This document shows positions 17,117 to 29,500 of a stretch of 64,000 bases of DNA, piece by piece (the first letter of the stretch is position 1; the number at the start of each line of letters is the position of its first letter). The DNA lies in contig NZ_JAYSGI010000001.1 in NCBI RefSeq assembly GCF_041912895.1, positions 1-64,000 on the forward strand, written 5' to 3'. The translations under genes and the position numbers were made by a program. The DNA is from Pelagerythrobacter sp041912895 (lineage in GTDB: Bacteria; Pseudomonadota; Alphaproteobacteria; Sphingomonadales; Sphingomonadaceae). Under the pieces are notes generated by a model. That model had not been told where the DNA came from and did not search any database. It was given only the letters and a program-made list of their open reading frames with translations.

Positions 17117-18051
17117 TCACCGCCGTCCTCTCCGGCCTGATCCGGCCGCTCGTCGAAGCCCGTCTGCCGCCGCAGATCGAGCCGCGCTGGTACACCTCGG
17201 TCGAGGAACTGCACGCGCTCTCGCCCGAGGCGGAGATCGGGTGGTTCGATCTCGACGCGAAGGAGCCGATGATCGAGGCGGTGCGTCGGGCGGAGCGGCT
17301 CGTGTGGTTCAACTCGATCTACGCCGGGCTTGATTTCCTGCCGCTCGACCTGCTGCAACAGCGCGGGGTCACGATCACCAACGGCGCGGGGATCAACGCG
17401 ATCACCATCGCCGAATACGTGGTGATGGGCATGCTGACGATGGCCAAGGGCTACCGCGAGGTCGTGCGCGCGCAGGATCGGCGCGAGTGGCTGGCGGATT
17501 CGCCGGGCAAGCGGGAACTGGCCGGGTCGAAAGCGCTGCTGCTCGGCTACGGCGCGATCGGCAAGCTGGTGAAGACCCGGCTGGAGGCGTTCGATGTCGA
17601 GGTCGCGGTGGTGCGCCGCTCGGGCGGGGACGGCGTTCTCGGCCCGGACGAATGGCGCGCGCGATTGGGCGAATTCGACTGGGTGATCCTCGCCGTGCCC
17701 GCCACGCCCGAGACCGACGCGATGATCGGCGCGGCGGAACTTGCGGCGATGAAGGCCGATGCGGTGCTCGTGAACATCGCGCGCGGCGCGGTGGTCGATC
17801 AGCCCGCGCTGGTCGCCGCGCTGGAGGACAAGCGCATCGGCGGCGCGTTCCTCGACGTCACCACGCCCGAGCCGCTGCCCGCCGACCATGCGCTGTGGGG
17901 CCTCGATAACGCGCATGTCACCATGCACCTCTCGGGCCGCGCGCAGTCCAAGATGTTCGTCCTTTCGGCCGAGCGCTTTCTCGTGAACTGCCGCCGTTTC
18001 GTGGCGGGCGAGCCGCTGGAGCCGGTGTTCGATCCCGCGCGCGGATACTGA
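17113..18051 (+). CDS. D-isomer-specific 2-hydroxyacid dehydrogenase
   Basis: 312 residues. NAD-binding Rossmann motif LLGYGAIGK, then VNIARGAVVDQPALVAAL with the arginine of the catalytic set, and an acidic partner in FLDVTTPEPLP. Family members reduce 2-oxo acids with NAD(P)H; the substrate is unknown. The expected catalytic His near the C-terminus may be the one in VTMHLSGR. GAGGGAGA, at the edge of the DUF559 repeat, serves as the ribosome binding site. Confidence 0.88.
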   Translation: MITAVLSGLIRPLVEARLPPQIEPRWYTSVEELHALSPEAEIGWFDLDAKEPMIEAVRRAERLVWFNSIYAGLDFLPLDLLQQRGVTITNGAGINAITIAEYVVMGMLTMAKGYREVVRAQDRREWLADSPGKRELAGSKALLLGYGAIGKLVKTRLEAFDVEVAVVRRSGGDGVLGPDEWRARLGEFDWVILAVPATPETDAMIGAAELAAMKADAVLVNIARGAVVDQPALVAALEDKRIGGAFLDVTTPEPLPADHALWGLDNAHVTMHLSGRAQSKMFVLSAERFLVNCRRFVAGEPLEPVFDPARGY

Positions 18052-18128
18052 TCCGCCGCTCCCCTCCGCCTTGCGGTCGGCCCGGCGACGCCTAACATAT
18101 GGCAGGCAGCAACCGGCAAAGGGCGGAC

Positions 18129-19802
<1,674 letters not shown>

Positions 19803-19856
19803 CTGTCGGACGCTGGAAATGAGGGATCAAGTTCGGAGCGACGGGGTAGTATCGGC

Positions 19857-21302
<1,446 letters not shown>

Positions 21303-21306
21303 CGCG

Positions 21307-21645
21307 TTACGCGTCGACCAGCAGCAGCAGTTCGCACCGCACCTCCATGCGCGGGTGCGGCAACAGCGTGTGATCGACCGCGGTCACGGTGGCTTCGGCG
21401 ACGAGCTGGCCGGGGATGGCGAATTCGTGGTCGGGCAGGTCGGCGATGAACCGCTCGCCCGCCTCGACCGCTTCGGCGCCGTCGAACACGATCTCCACCG
21501 TGTGCCGCGCGCCCTCGAACGTGATGCTGGCCCACGGCTTTTCGTCATGCCGGCGGAAGGACGCTTGCTCGTCGGCCAGGCGACCGAGCGCATCGCGCAG
21601 CCGGTCGGCAGTCGTGCGGCGAGGGCGGTTAAAATCACGCGACAT
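21307..21645 (-). CDS. conserved hypothetical protein (second gene behind LexA-like box)
   Basis: 112 residues starting MSRDFNRPRRTTADRLRDAL. N-terminal basic helix, then a predicted beta-rich region (WASITFEGARHTVEIVF ... LPDHEFAIPGQLVAEATVT). No signal peptide or membrane segment. It overlaps the preceding 65-residue gene by 11 bases, so both are probably made from one message. I do not recognise the family. Confidence 0.75.
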   Translation of the reverse strand: MSRDFNRPRRTTADRLRDALGRLADEQASFRRHDEKPWASITFEGARHTVEIVFDGAEAVEAGERFIADLPDHEFAIPGQLVAEATVTAVDHTLLPHPRMEVRCELLLLVDA

Positions 21646-21832
21646 GGGCATTCTCCCGCGCGGCTTCGAACGCCGCGATGAAGCTGCGGACATGCGCCTC
21701 GGTATCGGCGCGCGGTTCGCGCCCGTTGCGCAGGTCGAAGACGAAGCGCGGATCCTTCACCGCCCAGCGCCCGAACGTGGTCGGCGCGACGCCGTGCGCG
21801 CGGAGGAATTTTTCGATGGATCGGATCAGCAT
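21635..21832 (-). CDS. conserved small protein, possibly helical DNA-binding
   Basis: 65 residues, MLIRSIEKFLRAHGVAPTTF, mostly helical with many basic residues; the segment APTTFGRWAVKDPRFVFDL could form a helix-turn-helix. It is the first gene after the GAAC-N7-GAAC box (18 bases before the ATG) and overlaps the next gene. Function unknown; control by DNA damage is a hypothesis from the box only. Confidence 0.75.
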   Translation of the reverse strand: MLIRSIEKFLRAHGVAPTTFGRWAVKDPRFVFDLRNGREPRADTEAHVRSFIAAFEAARENAHVA

Positions 21833-21850
21833 GGTTCTCCCCGCGAGTCA

Positions 21851-21865
21851 GAACATATCAGGAAC
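21851..21865 (-). promoter_or_regulatory. LexA-type SOS box (GTTC-N7-GTTC on the minus strand)
   Basis: GAACATATCAGGAAC on the plus strand, that is GTTC-CTGATAT-GTTC for the minus-strand pair at 21307-21832. Alphaproteobacterial LexA binds GTTC-N7-GTTC direct repeats. Its place 19-33 bases before a start codon fits repression. Eight fixed bases can also occur by chance about once in a window this size on either strand. Confidence 0.45.
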
Positions 21866-21893
21866 ATGACGAATCGCGAGGTCGCACCGGAAA

Positions 21894-21930
21894 TCCTACT
21901 TGTCTAGGAAAAATCCTGTGCTATGCAGGA
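21894..21930 (+). promoter_or_regulatory. two related palindromes over the promoter of the S24 repressor gene
   Basis: TCCTA-CTTGTC-TAGGA (21894-21909) and TCCTG-TGCTATG-CAGGA (21914-21930) share TCCT...AGGA ends. They overlap a possible -35 TTGTCT (21900-21905) and -10 TATGCA (21922-21927, 16-base spacer) that would start transcription at or near the ATG at 21934. This suggests autorepression and a leaderless or near-leaderless message. Confidence 0.45.
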
Positions 21931-21933
21931 AAA

Positions 21934-22581
21934 ATGGTTAAGCCCGCCGATACCGATCCGCGCGCGCGGCTGCTTGCGCTGTCGCGCGAGCGGAAAGTCA
22001 GCCTCGCGAGCCTTTCCGAGCTGATCGGGCGCAACGCCGCCTATCTCCAGCAGTTCGTCGGCCGCGGCAGCCCGCGCAAACTGGAGGAGGGGGACCGGCG
22101 TACGCTCGCCGAGTTCTTCGGAGTCGGCGAAATCGAACTGGGCGGGCCGGCACGCAGCGCCGCGCATCCCGAGCGGTCGGACGGTTACGTCACGATCCCG
22201 CGTCTGCCGCTCGACGTTTCGGCCGGGCCGGGATCGTTCGAGGCGCAGGAAATTCCCTTCGATTCGTTCCGCTTCCGCTCTAACTGGCTGCGCGAGATGG
22301 GGCTGGAAGGCGCCGATCTTAGCGCGATCCGGGTGGAGGGCGATTCGATGGAGCCGGTGCTGCATTCGGGCGACGAGATTTTCGTCGATCGCAATCGCCG
22401 CGGGCTGGAGGGCATCCACGTGGTCCGGGTCGACGGGGTGCTCCACGTCAAACGCCTGCACGCGACCGCGCTCGGCCGCATCACGCTGGTCAGCGAAAAT
22501 CGCGCCTATCCCGATGTCGAACTGGCGCGCGAGGATGTCGAGATCATCGGCCGCGTGGTCTGGAAGAGCGGGCGGGTGTAA
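21934..22581 (+). CDS. S24 family LexA/CI-like repressor-peptidase
   Basis: 215 residues. N-terminal helix-turn-helix (VSLASLSELIGRNAAYLQQF) and a C-terminal S24 peptidase fold with Ser138 in EGDSMEP and Lys173 in LHVKRL as the catalytic pair. A possible Ala-Gly cleavage site is in DVSAGPG (about 97-98). Known relatives are stress-controlled repressors, cellular or phage-derived; no phage genes are nearby. It diverges from the two small genes behind the LexA-like box. Confidence 0.88.
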   Translation: MVKPADTDPRARLLALSRERKVSLASLSELIGRNAAYLQQFVGRGSPRKLEEGDRRTLAEFFGVGEIELGGPARSAAHPERSDGYVTIPRLPLDVSAGPGSFEAQEIPFDSFRFRSNWLREMGLEGADLSAIRVEGDSMEPVLHSGDEIFVDRNRRGLEGIHVVRVDGVLHVKRLHATALGRITLVSENRAYPDVELAREDVEIIGRVVWKSGRV

Positions 22582-22628
22582 TCCTGCCCCAACTTGATTG
22601 TCCGCCGCATCCCCGCCACATCCAGCGC

Positions 22629-23297
22629 ATGACCGAGACCAAGCCCCAACCTCCCATGCGCGCGGCGATCATGCCCGTCACCCCGCTGCAGCAGAACTGC
22701 TCGCTGATCTGGTGCACGAAGACGATGCGCGGCGCGCTGACCGATCCGGGCGGCGATCTCGACAAGCTCAAGGCGGGCGTCGCGCAAGCGGGCGTCACGC
22801 TGGAAAAGATCCTCATCACCCACGGCCATCTCGACCATTGCGGGCAGGCGGGCGTCCTCGCGGAGGAGCTCGGCCTGCCGATCGAGGGCCCGCACGAAGC
22901 CGATCGCTTCTGGATCTCGCGCCTCGACGACGATGGCCGCCAGTGGGGCATGGATGCGAAAAGCTTCGAGCCCGACCGCTGGCTGGCCGATGGCGACACG
23001 GTGACGGTCGGCGACCTGACCCTCGACGTGATCCATTGCCCCGGCCACACCCCCGGCCACGTCGTGTTCTTCCACCGCCCCAGCAAGTTCGCGATCGTCG
23101 GCGACGTGTTGTTCCAGGGCTCGATCGGGCGCACCGATTTCCCGATGGGCAATCACCAGGATCTGATCGACGCGATCACCGGCAAGCTGTGGCCGCTGGG
23201 CGAGGACGTGACCTTCATCCCCGGCCACGGCCCGACCAGCACGTTCGGTCACGAGCGCAAGACCAACGCCTTCGTCAGCGATGCCGCGCTCGCGTAA
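22629..23297 (+). CDS. metallo-beta-lactamase-fold hydrolase (glyoxalase II-like)
   Basis: 222 residues. The metal motif THGHLDH (His65, His67, Asp69, His70), CPGHTPGH, and Asp in IVGDVLF followed by the final PGHGP give the full set of ligands. Sequence style is that of YcbL/hydroxyacylglutathione hydrolase-like enzymes that act on thioesters. A second possible start is MRAAIMPV nine codons on. Stands just before the rpmF promoter. Confidence 0.88.
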   Translation: MTETKPQPPMRAAIMPVTPLQQNCSLIWCTKTMRGALTDPGGDLDKLKAGVAQAGVTLEKILITHGHLDHCGQAGVLAEELGLPIEGPHEADRFWISRLDDDGRQWGMDAKSFEPDRWLADGDTVTVGDLTLDVIHCPGHTPGHVVFFHRPSKFAIVGDVLFQGSIGRTDFPMGNHQDLIDAITGKLWPLGEDVTFIPGHGPTSTFGHERKTNAFVSDAALA

Positions 23298-23312
23298 CCG
23301 CGCGCACACCGC

Positions 23313-23340
23313 TTGCAACCACGGAAATTTCCGCTATAGC
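23313..23340 (+). promoter_or_regulatory. probable promoter of rpmF-plsX-fabH
   Basis: -35 TTGCAA (23313-23318), 16 bases, -10 TATAGC (23335-23340), a good housekeeping-type match. Transcription from here gives a leader of about 105 bases before the rpmF ATG. Confidence 0.5.
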
Positions 23341-23357
23341 GCGCGCCTTCCCGCCAT

Positions 23358-23406
23358 GGCCGGGTCCGCATTCAGGCGCGCACTTGTGCGTTGCCGGACC
23401 TTGGCC
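23358..23406 (+). promoter_or_regulatory. structured leader hairpin upstream of rpmF
   Basis: GGTCCG (23363-23368) pairs with CGGACC (23395-23400); inside, CGCAC-TT-GTGCG (23379-23390) forms a second stem; outside, GGCC at 23358 can pair with GGCC at 23403. No U-run and no coding sequence. It may be a target for feedback control of the ribosomal protein gene or simply a stable leader. Confidence 0.45.
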
Positions 23407-23451
23407 TAGAGCGGCCCGCAACATACCGAATTTACTGGAACAGGTGCCGCA

Positions 23452-23631
23452 ATGGCTGTCCCGAAGAGAAAAGTTTCACCCCATCGCCGTGGCAACCGCC
23501 GCGCGCACGATTCGCTGAAGGTCGAGGCGTTCCACGAATGCTCGAACTGCGGCGAGCTGAAGCGCCCGCACAACCTCTGTCCGCACTGCGGGCACTACAA
23601 CGGCCGCGAAGTCATCGCCGTCGGTCTCTGA
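23452..23631 (+). CDS. rpmF: 50S ribosomal protein L32
   Basis: 59 residues, the normal length. It begins MAVPKRKVSPHRRGNRRAHD, and carries the four zinc-type cysteines in ECSNCGE and CPHCGHYNG. First gene of the operon rpmF-plsX-fabH. The usual upstream partner yceD (DUF177) is not adjacent here; a metallo-hydrolase gene takes that place. Confidence 0.97.
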   Translation: MAVPKRKVSPHRRGNRRAHDSLKVEAFHECSNCGELKRPHNLCPHCGHYNGREVIAVGL

Positions 23632-23659
23632 CCGACCTCGCAATCAGCCGGAGATCGCC

Positions 23660-24718
23660 ATGAGCCTGCCGCGTATCGCCGTCGATGCGATGGGCGGCGA
23701 CGAAGGCGTGCGCGTGATGGTCGAGGGCGCGGCGCTCGCCCGTCGCCGCCATGACCGGTTCAAGTTCCTGCTGGTCGGGGACGAGAAGCGGATCGCCGCC
23801 GCGCTCGACACCCATCCGGGCATGCGCGGCGCGTCCGAAATCCTTCATTGCGAAGACGTGGTCGGCGGCGACGAGAAGCCGACCCAGGCGCTCCGCCGCG
23901 CCCGCACCACTTCGATGGGTCTCACGGTCAACGCCGTGAAGAAGGGCGACGCCGGGGCCGCGGTCAGCGCGGGCAACACCGGCGCGCTGATGGCGATGAG
24001 CAAGCTCGCGCTGCGCACGCTGCCGGGGATCGACCGGCCCGCGCTCGCTGCGCTGATGCCCACGCTCGGCGACAACGACGTCATCATGCTCGATCTCGGC
24101 GCCAATACCGAGGCCGACGCGCGCAACCTCGTCCAGTTCGCGATCATGGGCGCGGCCTATTCGCGCATCGTCAACGGCCTCGCCGAACCGCGCGTGCGCC
24201 TGCTCAACATCGGCACCGAGGAAACCAAGGGCACCGACGCGCTGCGCATCGCCGCTGCGCAATTGCAGGCGGCCACCGGCCTCGCGCTGTCGTTCGACGG
24301 GTTCGTCGAAAGCGACAAGATCAACCGCGGCGAAGTCGACGTGGTGGTGACCGACGGATTCTCCGGCAACATCGCGCTGAAGGCGATCGAAGGCACCGCG
24401 CGCTTCGTCACCGACCTCCTGCGGAGCGCCTTCACCAGCTCGCTGCGCTCGAAGATCGGCTTCCTCGTCTCGCGCCCGGCGACCGAGCTGCTGCGCCACC
24501 ACCTCGATCCCAACAACCACAACGGCGCGGTCTTCCTCGGCCTCAACGGCGTGGTGGTAAAGAGCCACGGCAGCGCCAGCGCAGCGGGCGTGGCCAACGC
24601 CGTGGCGGTCGCCGCGCGCCTGCTCGAAGACGAACTCACGCACCGGATCAGCACCGACCTCGCGGCGCTCGGCGAAGCCCGCCTGCGCGCCAGCCATTCG
24701 GGCGGGGAGGCGAAGTGA
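23660..24718 (+). CDS. plsX: phosphate acyltransferase PlsX
   Basis: 352 residues. Converts acyl-ACP to acyl-phosphate for phospholipid synthesis. Starts MSLPRIAVDAMGGDEGV, with AVSAGNTGALMA and NIGTEETKG as family motifs. GGAG lies seven bases before the ATG. Its stop overlaps the GTG start of fabH, which couples phospholipid and fatty acid synthesis genes. Confidence 0.97.
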   Translation: MSLPRIAVDAMGGDEGVRVMVEGAALARRRHDRFKFLLVGDEKRIAAALDTHPGMRGASEILHCEDVVGGDEKPTQALRRARTTSMGLTVNAVKKGDAGAAVSAGNTGALMAMSKLALRTLPGIDRPALAALMPTLGDNDVIMLDLGANTEADARNLVQFAIMGAAYSRIVNGLAEPRVRLLNIGTEETKGTDALRIAAAQLQAATGLALSFDGFVESDKINRGEVDVVVTDGFSGNIALKAIEGTARFVTDLLRSAFTSSLRSKIGFLVSRPATELLRHHLDPNNHNGAVFLGLNGVVVKSHGSASAAGVANAVAVAARLLEDELTHRISTDLAALGEARLRASHSGGEAK

Positions 24719-25680
24719 TCCGCTCGGTCGTGAAAGGCAGCGGCTCGGCCCTGCCGCGCACCGTCGTCAGCAACGCGGACCTCGCCGCGCGCGTCGACAC
24801 CAGCGACGAATGGATCGTCGAGCGCACCGGCATCCGCCAGCGCTATCTCGCCGAACCCGACGAAACCACCTCGACCCTCGCGATCGAGGCCTCGCGCAAG
24901 GCGCTCGACGCTGCCGGGATCGCCGCGAAGGATATCGACCTGATCGTGCTGGCGACCGCCACGCCCGACCAGACGTTTCCCGCCACCGCGACCATCGTCC
25001 AGCACGCGCTGGGCTGCAACGGCGGCATCGCGTTCGACGTCGCGGCGGTCTGCTCGGGCTTCCTCTACGCGCTCGCCACGGCCGATTCGATGCTGCGCAC
25101 CGGCATGGGCGAACGGGCACTGGTGATCGGCGCGGAGACGTTCAGCCGCATCCTCGACTGGGAAGACCGCACGACCTGCGTGCTGTTCGGCGACGGCGCA
25201 GGCGCGCTGGTGCTCGAGGCGCAGGACGTGGCCGACGACGGGCCGGGCCTGCTCGCGACCAATCTCCACGCCGACGGCGAGCACAACGAACTGCTCTACG
25301 TCGACGGCGGGCCTTCGACCACGCAGACGGTCGGCCATTTGCGGATGCGCGGGCGCGAGGTGTTTCGCCATGCCGTGGTCAATCTCGCCTCGGTGCTCGA
25401 GAACACGCTGGCCGAGGCGGGCTACGCGCCGGACGATCTCGACTGGGTCGTCCCGCACCAGGCCAATGCCCGCATCCTCGACGCCACCGCGCGCAAGCTG
25501 GGGCTGCCAGCGGAAAAGGTGATCGTCACCGTCGATCGGCACGCCAACACCTCGGCCGCCTCGGTCCCGCTCGCGTTCGACGTCGGCGTGAGGGATGGCC
25601 GGATCAAGCCGGGTGACCTCGTCATGTTCGAGGCGATGGGCGGCGGATTCACCTGGGGCGCGAGCCTGGTTCGGTTGTAA
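24715..25680 (+). CDS. fabH: beta-ketoacyl-ACP synthase III
   Basis: 321 residues from a GTG start that overlaps the plsX stop (GTGA), with GGGGAGG upstream. Starts fatty acid synthesis by condensing an acyl-CoA with malonyl-ACP. Catalytic triad is visible: Cys in VAAVCSGF, His in VPHQANARI and Asn in RHANTSAA. The C-terminus is FTWGASLVRL. An upstream open frame exists but is the shadow of plsX. Confidence 0.97.
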   Translation: MIRSVVKGSGSALPRTVVSNADLAARVDTSDEWIVERTGIRQRYLAEPDETTSTLAIEASRKALDAAGIAAKDIDLIVLATATPDQTFPATATIVQHALGCNGGIAFDVAAVCSGFLYALATADSMLRTGMGERALVIGAETFSRILDWEDRTTCVLFGDGAGALVLEAQDVADDGPGLLATNLHADGEHNELLYVDGGPSTTQTVGHLRMRGREVFRHAVVNLASVLENTLAEAGYAPDDLDWVVPHQANARILDATARKLGLPAEKVIVTVDRHANTSAASVPLAFDVGVRDGRIKPGDLVMFEAMGGGFTWGASLVRL

Positions 25681-25724
25681 ACGACAACGGGTGTAGTCGA
25701 GTTTTGTTTTCCACGGTCAACGCG

Positions 25725-25753
25725 TTGCAAAACCGGCAGATAATGGTTAGGCT
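25725..25753 (+). promoter_or_regulatory. possible promoter of ihfA-merR
   Basis: -35 TTGCAA (25725-25730), 17 bases, -10 TAGGCT (25748-25753), followed by GGAGGAG and the ihfA ATG. The -10 is a weak match. Confidence 0.35.
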
Positions 25754-25798
25754 CGCGCCCGTTATCCAAAGTCGGGTCGCGATGGAGGAGAATGGCGC

Positions 25799-26098
25799 AT
25801 GACGCGTTCGGTGGGCACGCTGACTCGCGCGGATCTCGCGGAAACGATCAATCGCAAGATGGGTCTTTCGCGGGCAGAATCGCTTGCTCTGGTCGAATCG
25901 ATCCTCACGCACATGTGCGAGGCGATGGCCAAGGGCGAGAACGTGAAGATTTCGGGCTTCGGCAGCTTCGTGCTGCGCGACAAGAAGAAACGGATCGGCC
26001 GCAACCCCAAGACGGGGGTGGAGGTGCCGATCACCCCGCGCCGGGTGATGACCTTCCGCGCCAGCCAGCTGTTCAAGGACAGGATAACGGAAGGCTAG
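25799..26098 (+). CDS. ihfA: integration host factor subunit alpha
   Basis: 99 residues. DNA-bending nucleoid protein of the HU/IHF family. MTRSVGTLTRADLAETINRK at the N-terminus, VKISGFGSFVLR in the body and the arm motif GRNPKTGVEVPI identify it. GGAGGAG lies eight bases before the ATG. Followed at once by a MerR-type regulator, a pairing common in this class of bacteria. Confidence 0.96.
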   Translation: MTRSVGTLTRADLAETINRKMGLSRAESLALVESILTHMCEAMAKGENVKISGFGSFVLRDKKKRIGRNPKTGVEVPITPRRVMTFRASQLFKDRITEG

Positions 26099-26102
26099 AG
26101 CG

Positions 26103-26471
26103 ATGAGCGGGTTCGACGATGGCAAGGACGACGGTGCTCTCAGGACCATCGGCGAAGTCGCCCGGGCGCTCGGCATCAAGCCGCATGTGCTGCGTTACTG
26201 GGAACAGCAATTCCCGATGTTGCAACCGCTGAAGCGCAGCGGCGGCCGCCGCTATTATCGCGCCGAGGATGTCGCGCTGGTCGAGAAGATCGACCGCCTG
26301 GTGAACCGCGAAGGCTACACCCTGAAAGGCGCGCGGGCTGCGGTGAAGGGGGGCGAGGGTGGATCCACGCCGCCGCGTGACATGGCTCCTTCGACGCGGC
26401 CCGACATGTCCGACGTTCTGCCGCGCCTCAAGGCGATCCGCGAAAGGCTCGCCGCCGCTTTGGCCGCCTGA
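26103..26471 (+). CDS. MerR family transcriptional regulator
   Basis: 122 residues. Helix-turn-helix TIGEVARALGIKPHVLRYWE with winged segment GGRRYYRAEDVALVEKI. The C-terminal part is short and low in complexity, with no metal-binding cysteines, as in the MerR protein usually found next to ihfA. GGAAGG within the ihfA stop region serves as ribosome binding site. Target genes are unknown. Confidence 0.93.
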   Translation: MSGFDDGKDDGALRTIGEVARALGIKPHVLRYWEQQFPMLQPLKRSGGRRYYRAEDVALVEKIDRLVNREGYTLKGARAAVKGGEGGSTPPRDMAPSTRPDMSDVLPRLKAIRERLAAALAA

Positions 26472-26502
26472 GCCTGCGATAGCGGCAACGCGCCGCCTGC
26501 CC

Positions 26503-29500
26503 TCACTCCGCCGCCAGCAGCTCTTCCGCGCCGCCGAGGTCGACGCTGACCAGCCGGCTCACGCCTTTCTCGATCATCGTGACGCCGAATAGGCGGTGCA
26601 TCCGGCTCATTGTCACCGCGTTGTGGGTGACGATCAGGTAGCGGGTGGCGGTTTCCTTCACCATCGCGTCGAGCAGGTCGCAGAAGCGGTCGATGTTGGC
26701 GTCGTCCAGCGGCGCGTCGACCTCGTCGAGCACGCAGATCGGGGCGGGGTTGGTGAGGAACAGCGCGAAGATCAGCGCGATCGCGGTCAGCGCCTGTTCG
26801 CCGCCCGACAGCAACGTGAGCGATTGCAGTCGCTTGCCCGGCGGCTGGGCGTAGATTTCCAGCCCGGCTTCCAGCGGATCGTCGCTGTCGATCAGCGCCA
26901 GATGCGCCTGCCCGCCTTCGAACAGCCGGGTGAACAGGCGGCGGAAATGCGCATCGACCTGCTCGAACGCGGCGCGCAGCCGTTCGCGGCCCTCGCGGTT
27001 GAGGCTGCCGATTGAGCCGCGCAGGCGGTGCACCGCCTCGGCCAGTTCGGCCTGCTCGGCGGCGTTGGTGCCGTGCTCGCCTTCGATCCGCGCCAGTTCC
27101 TCGGCGGCGACGAGGTTGACCGGGCCGATCCGCTCGCGCCCCGCGACGAGGCGGTCCATCTCCTCGGACTCGCCACCCGAATCGCCGACCCCGGCCTCGT
27201 CGAAATCGAACCGGCCCGGCAGCAGCGGGGGCGGGGACTGGAAGCGTTCGCCCGAAATCCGCGCCATCTCGCCGCGCCGCGCTTCCTCGCTCTCCGCACG
27301 CGCGGCAAGACCGGCCCGGGTCTCGCGGAAACCGGCCAGAGCTTCGGTCGCTTCGGCGAAGGCGCGGTCGGCGGCGGTGGCATCGCCTTGCGTGGATGCT
27401 ACCGCCGCTTCGGCCTCCGCGAGGTCCTTCCCCAGCCGCTCGCGCGCCGCGTCGCCCTGCTCGATCTCGCGCATCAGCCCCTCGGGCTTGGCGGCGGTGA
27501 TCGCGCGTTCCTCGGCGATTTCCTCGAACCGGCGCTCCATGCCCGAAAGCCGCTGCGCCGCCTCGCCCGAGCGTGCTTGCCAGTTCGCCATGTCGCCGCG
27601 CTGCGCTGCCGCCCGCTCGCGCGCCACCGCGAGCCCCTGATCGTGCGCGGCGAGCTGCGCGGCGGCGGCCTGCTGGCCCGAGCGCGCGGCCTCGTTCTTC
27701 GCTTGCGCGGCTTCGAGTGTCGCACGCCCGGTGGCGGGATCGGGCAAGGCGCCCTTGCGCTCGCGCGCATCATCGAGGTCGGCCTCGGCCTGTTCGCGCT
27801 GCTCGGCGAGTTCGCTCGCCGCCTGATCGAGTTCGGCGAGCCGCGCGGCCGTCCGTTCGCGCGCCGCCTCCGCCTGGTCGAGCGCGCGCAGGGCCTGCCG
27901 CTCGGCCTCGCTCGCTTCGGCGACCCCGCGTTCGGCGGCGACGAGCGCGCGCTGCAATGCGGAGAGTTCATCCTGCGCCGAGGCTTGCGCCGCTTCCGCG
28001 CTTTCCACCGCTTCGCGCAGCGCGGGCAATTCGGCGTCGAGTTCGGCGAAGCGGTTCTCGGCCTCCAGCCGCGCCGCTTCCGCTGCGCCTTCGCCGCGCG
28101 CGACGAAGCCGTCCCACCGGCGCAAGTGCCCGCCGGTCGTCACCAGCCACTCGCCCGGCCCGAGCGTGCGCCCGTCGTCGCTGTCGGCGATGTGGACGAG
28201 CGCCAGCCGCGCGGCGAGTTCGGGCGGGCAGCCGGGCACGTGGTCGGCGAGGCTGTCCGCCACTTTGGCGGGCGCCGCGCCGCCGGTCCAGAAGCGCCCG
28301 TCGCCTTCCGCCGTGCCGAGCGGCGCCTTGGCATCGCGCCCGAGCACCGCGGCGAGCGCGCGTTCGTAGCCTTTCGCCGCGCGCACCTTGTCGAGCGCGG
28401 CGGGCCGCCCCTTGCGCCCCGCCGCCTGCCGCTCGCGCGCTTCGCGGTCGCGCTTCAGGGCGCTCCATTCGCGTTCGACCCCCGCCAGTTCCGCGCGCGC
28501 GGCAGCGAGCGCACTGGCGGCTTCGTCGCGCGCGGTCTGCAAGCCATCCCTGCGCGCACGATCGGCTTCCAGCGCCTCGCGCAGCCGCGCCAGTTCGCGC
28601 GCCGCATCCTCCGCCGCGCCCGACGCCTCGGCGAGCGCCTCGCCCGGATCGCCCGCTTCGGAAAGTGCGCGCCGCGCTTCATCCTGCCGCCGCGCCTCCC
28701 CGTCGAGCCGCGCCACGCGCGCTTCGGCCTGCTCGATCGCGGCCTGCGCCACGCGCCATTCGGCCTCGACCCCCGCGTGATCGGCGGTCGCCTTCGCTAG
28801 CGCGAGTTCCGCCGCGCGCCCGGCACGCTCGCTATCGTCGAGCTTCGCGGCGAGCGCCGGGCGCTGTGCCTCGGCATCGGCCAGCGCCTGCTCGTTCGCG
28901 GCGAGATCCTTCGCCAGCCGCGCCAGCGCTTCGGCGGCGTCGCGCGTGAGGCGGTCGGCATCCTTGCGGTCCTCCTCCAGCCGCGCGTGCTGCCGGTCGA
29001 GGTCGGCGAGGCGCTGTTCGGCGGCCTCGAGCTGGCTGGTGAGCGCGGCCATCCTGTGCTCGTGCGCGGAGGAATCGTCACGCCGGTCCGCCAGTTCGTC
29101 CCGCGCTGCGGCGAGCGCCTTGGCGGCCGAATGCTGCGCCTTTTGCGCCGCGTCGGCATCCTCCTTGGCCCCGGCGACCCGCGCTTCGGCCGCCTTGGCC
29201 TCCTCTCGCGCCGCTTCGGCCGCCGCCGCCGCATCGCGCCAGCGCGCGAACAGCAGCCGCGCCTCGGCCACGCGGATCTGGTCGGAGAGCTTGGTGTACC
29301 GTTCCGCCTGCTTCGCCTGCCGCCGCAGCGAGGCAATCTGCGAATCGAGGCCCGCCATCAGGTCTTCGAGCCGCGCGAGGTTCGCCTCGGTCTGGCGCAG
29401 CTTGCTCTCGGCGTCGCGGCGGCGGACGTGGAGGCCCGCGATCCCCGCGGCTTCCTCCAGCATCATGCGGCGTTCGGCGGGCTTGGCGGCGATGACCTGC

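Noticed and set aside
24000..24714. N-terminal extension of fabH into the plsX region
   Set aside because: The extension is a frame-shifted shadow of plsX; the GTG at 24715 has a good binding site and gives the normal FabH length.
26472..26502. tRNA gene expected by some to follow ihfA-merR
   Set aside because: Only 31 bases lie between merR and smc; no tRNA fold is possible.
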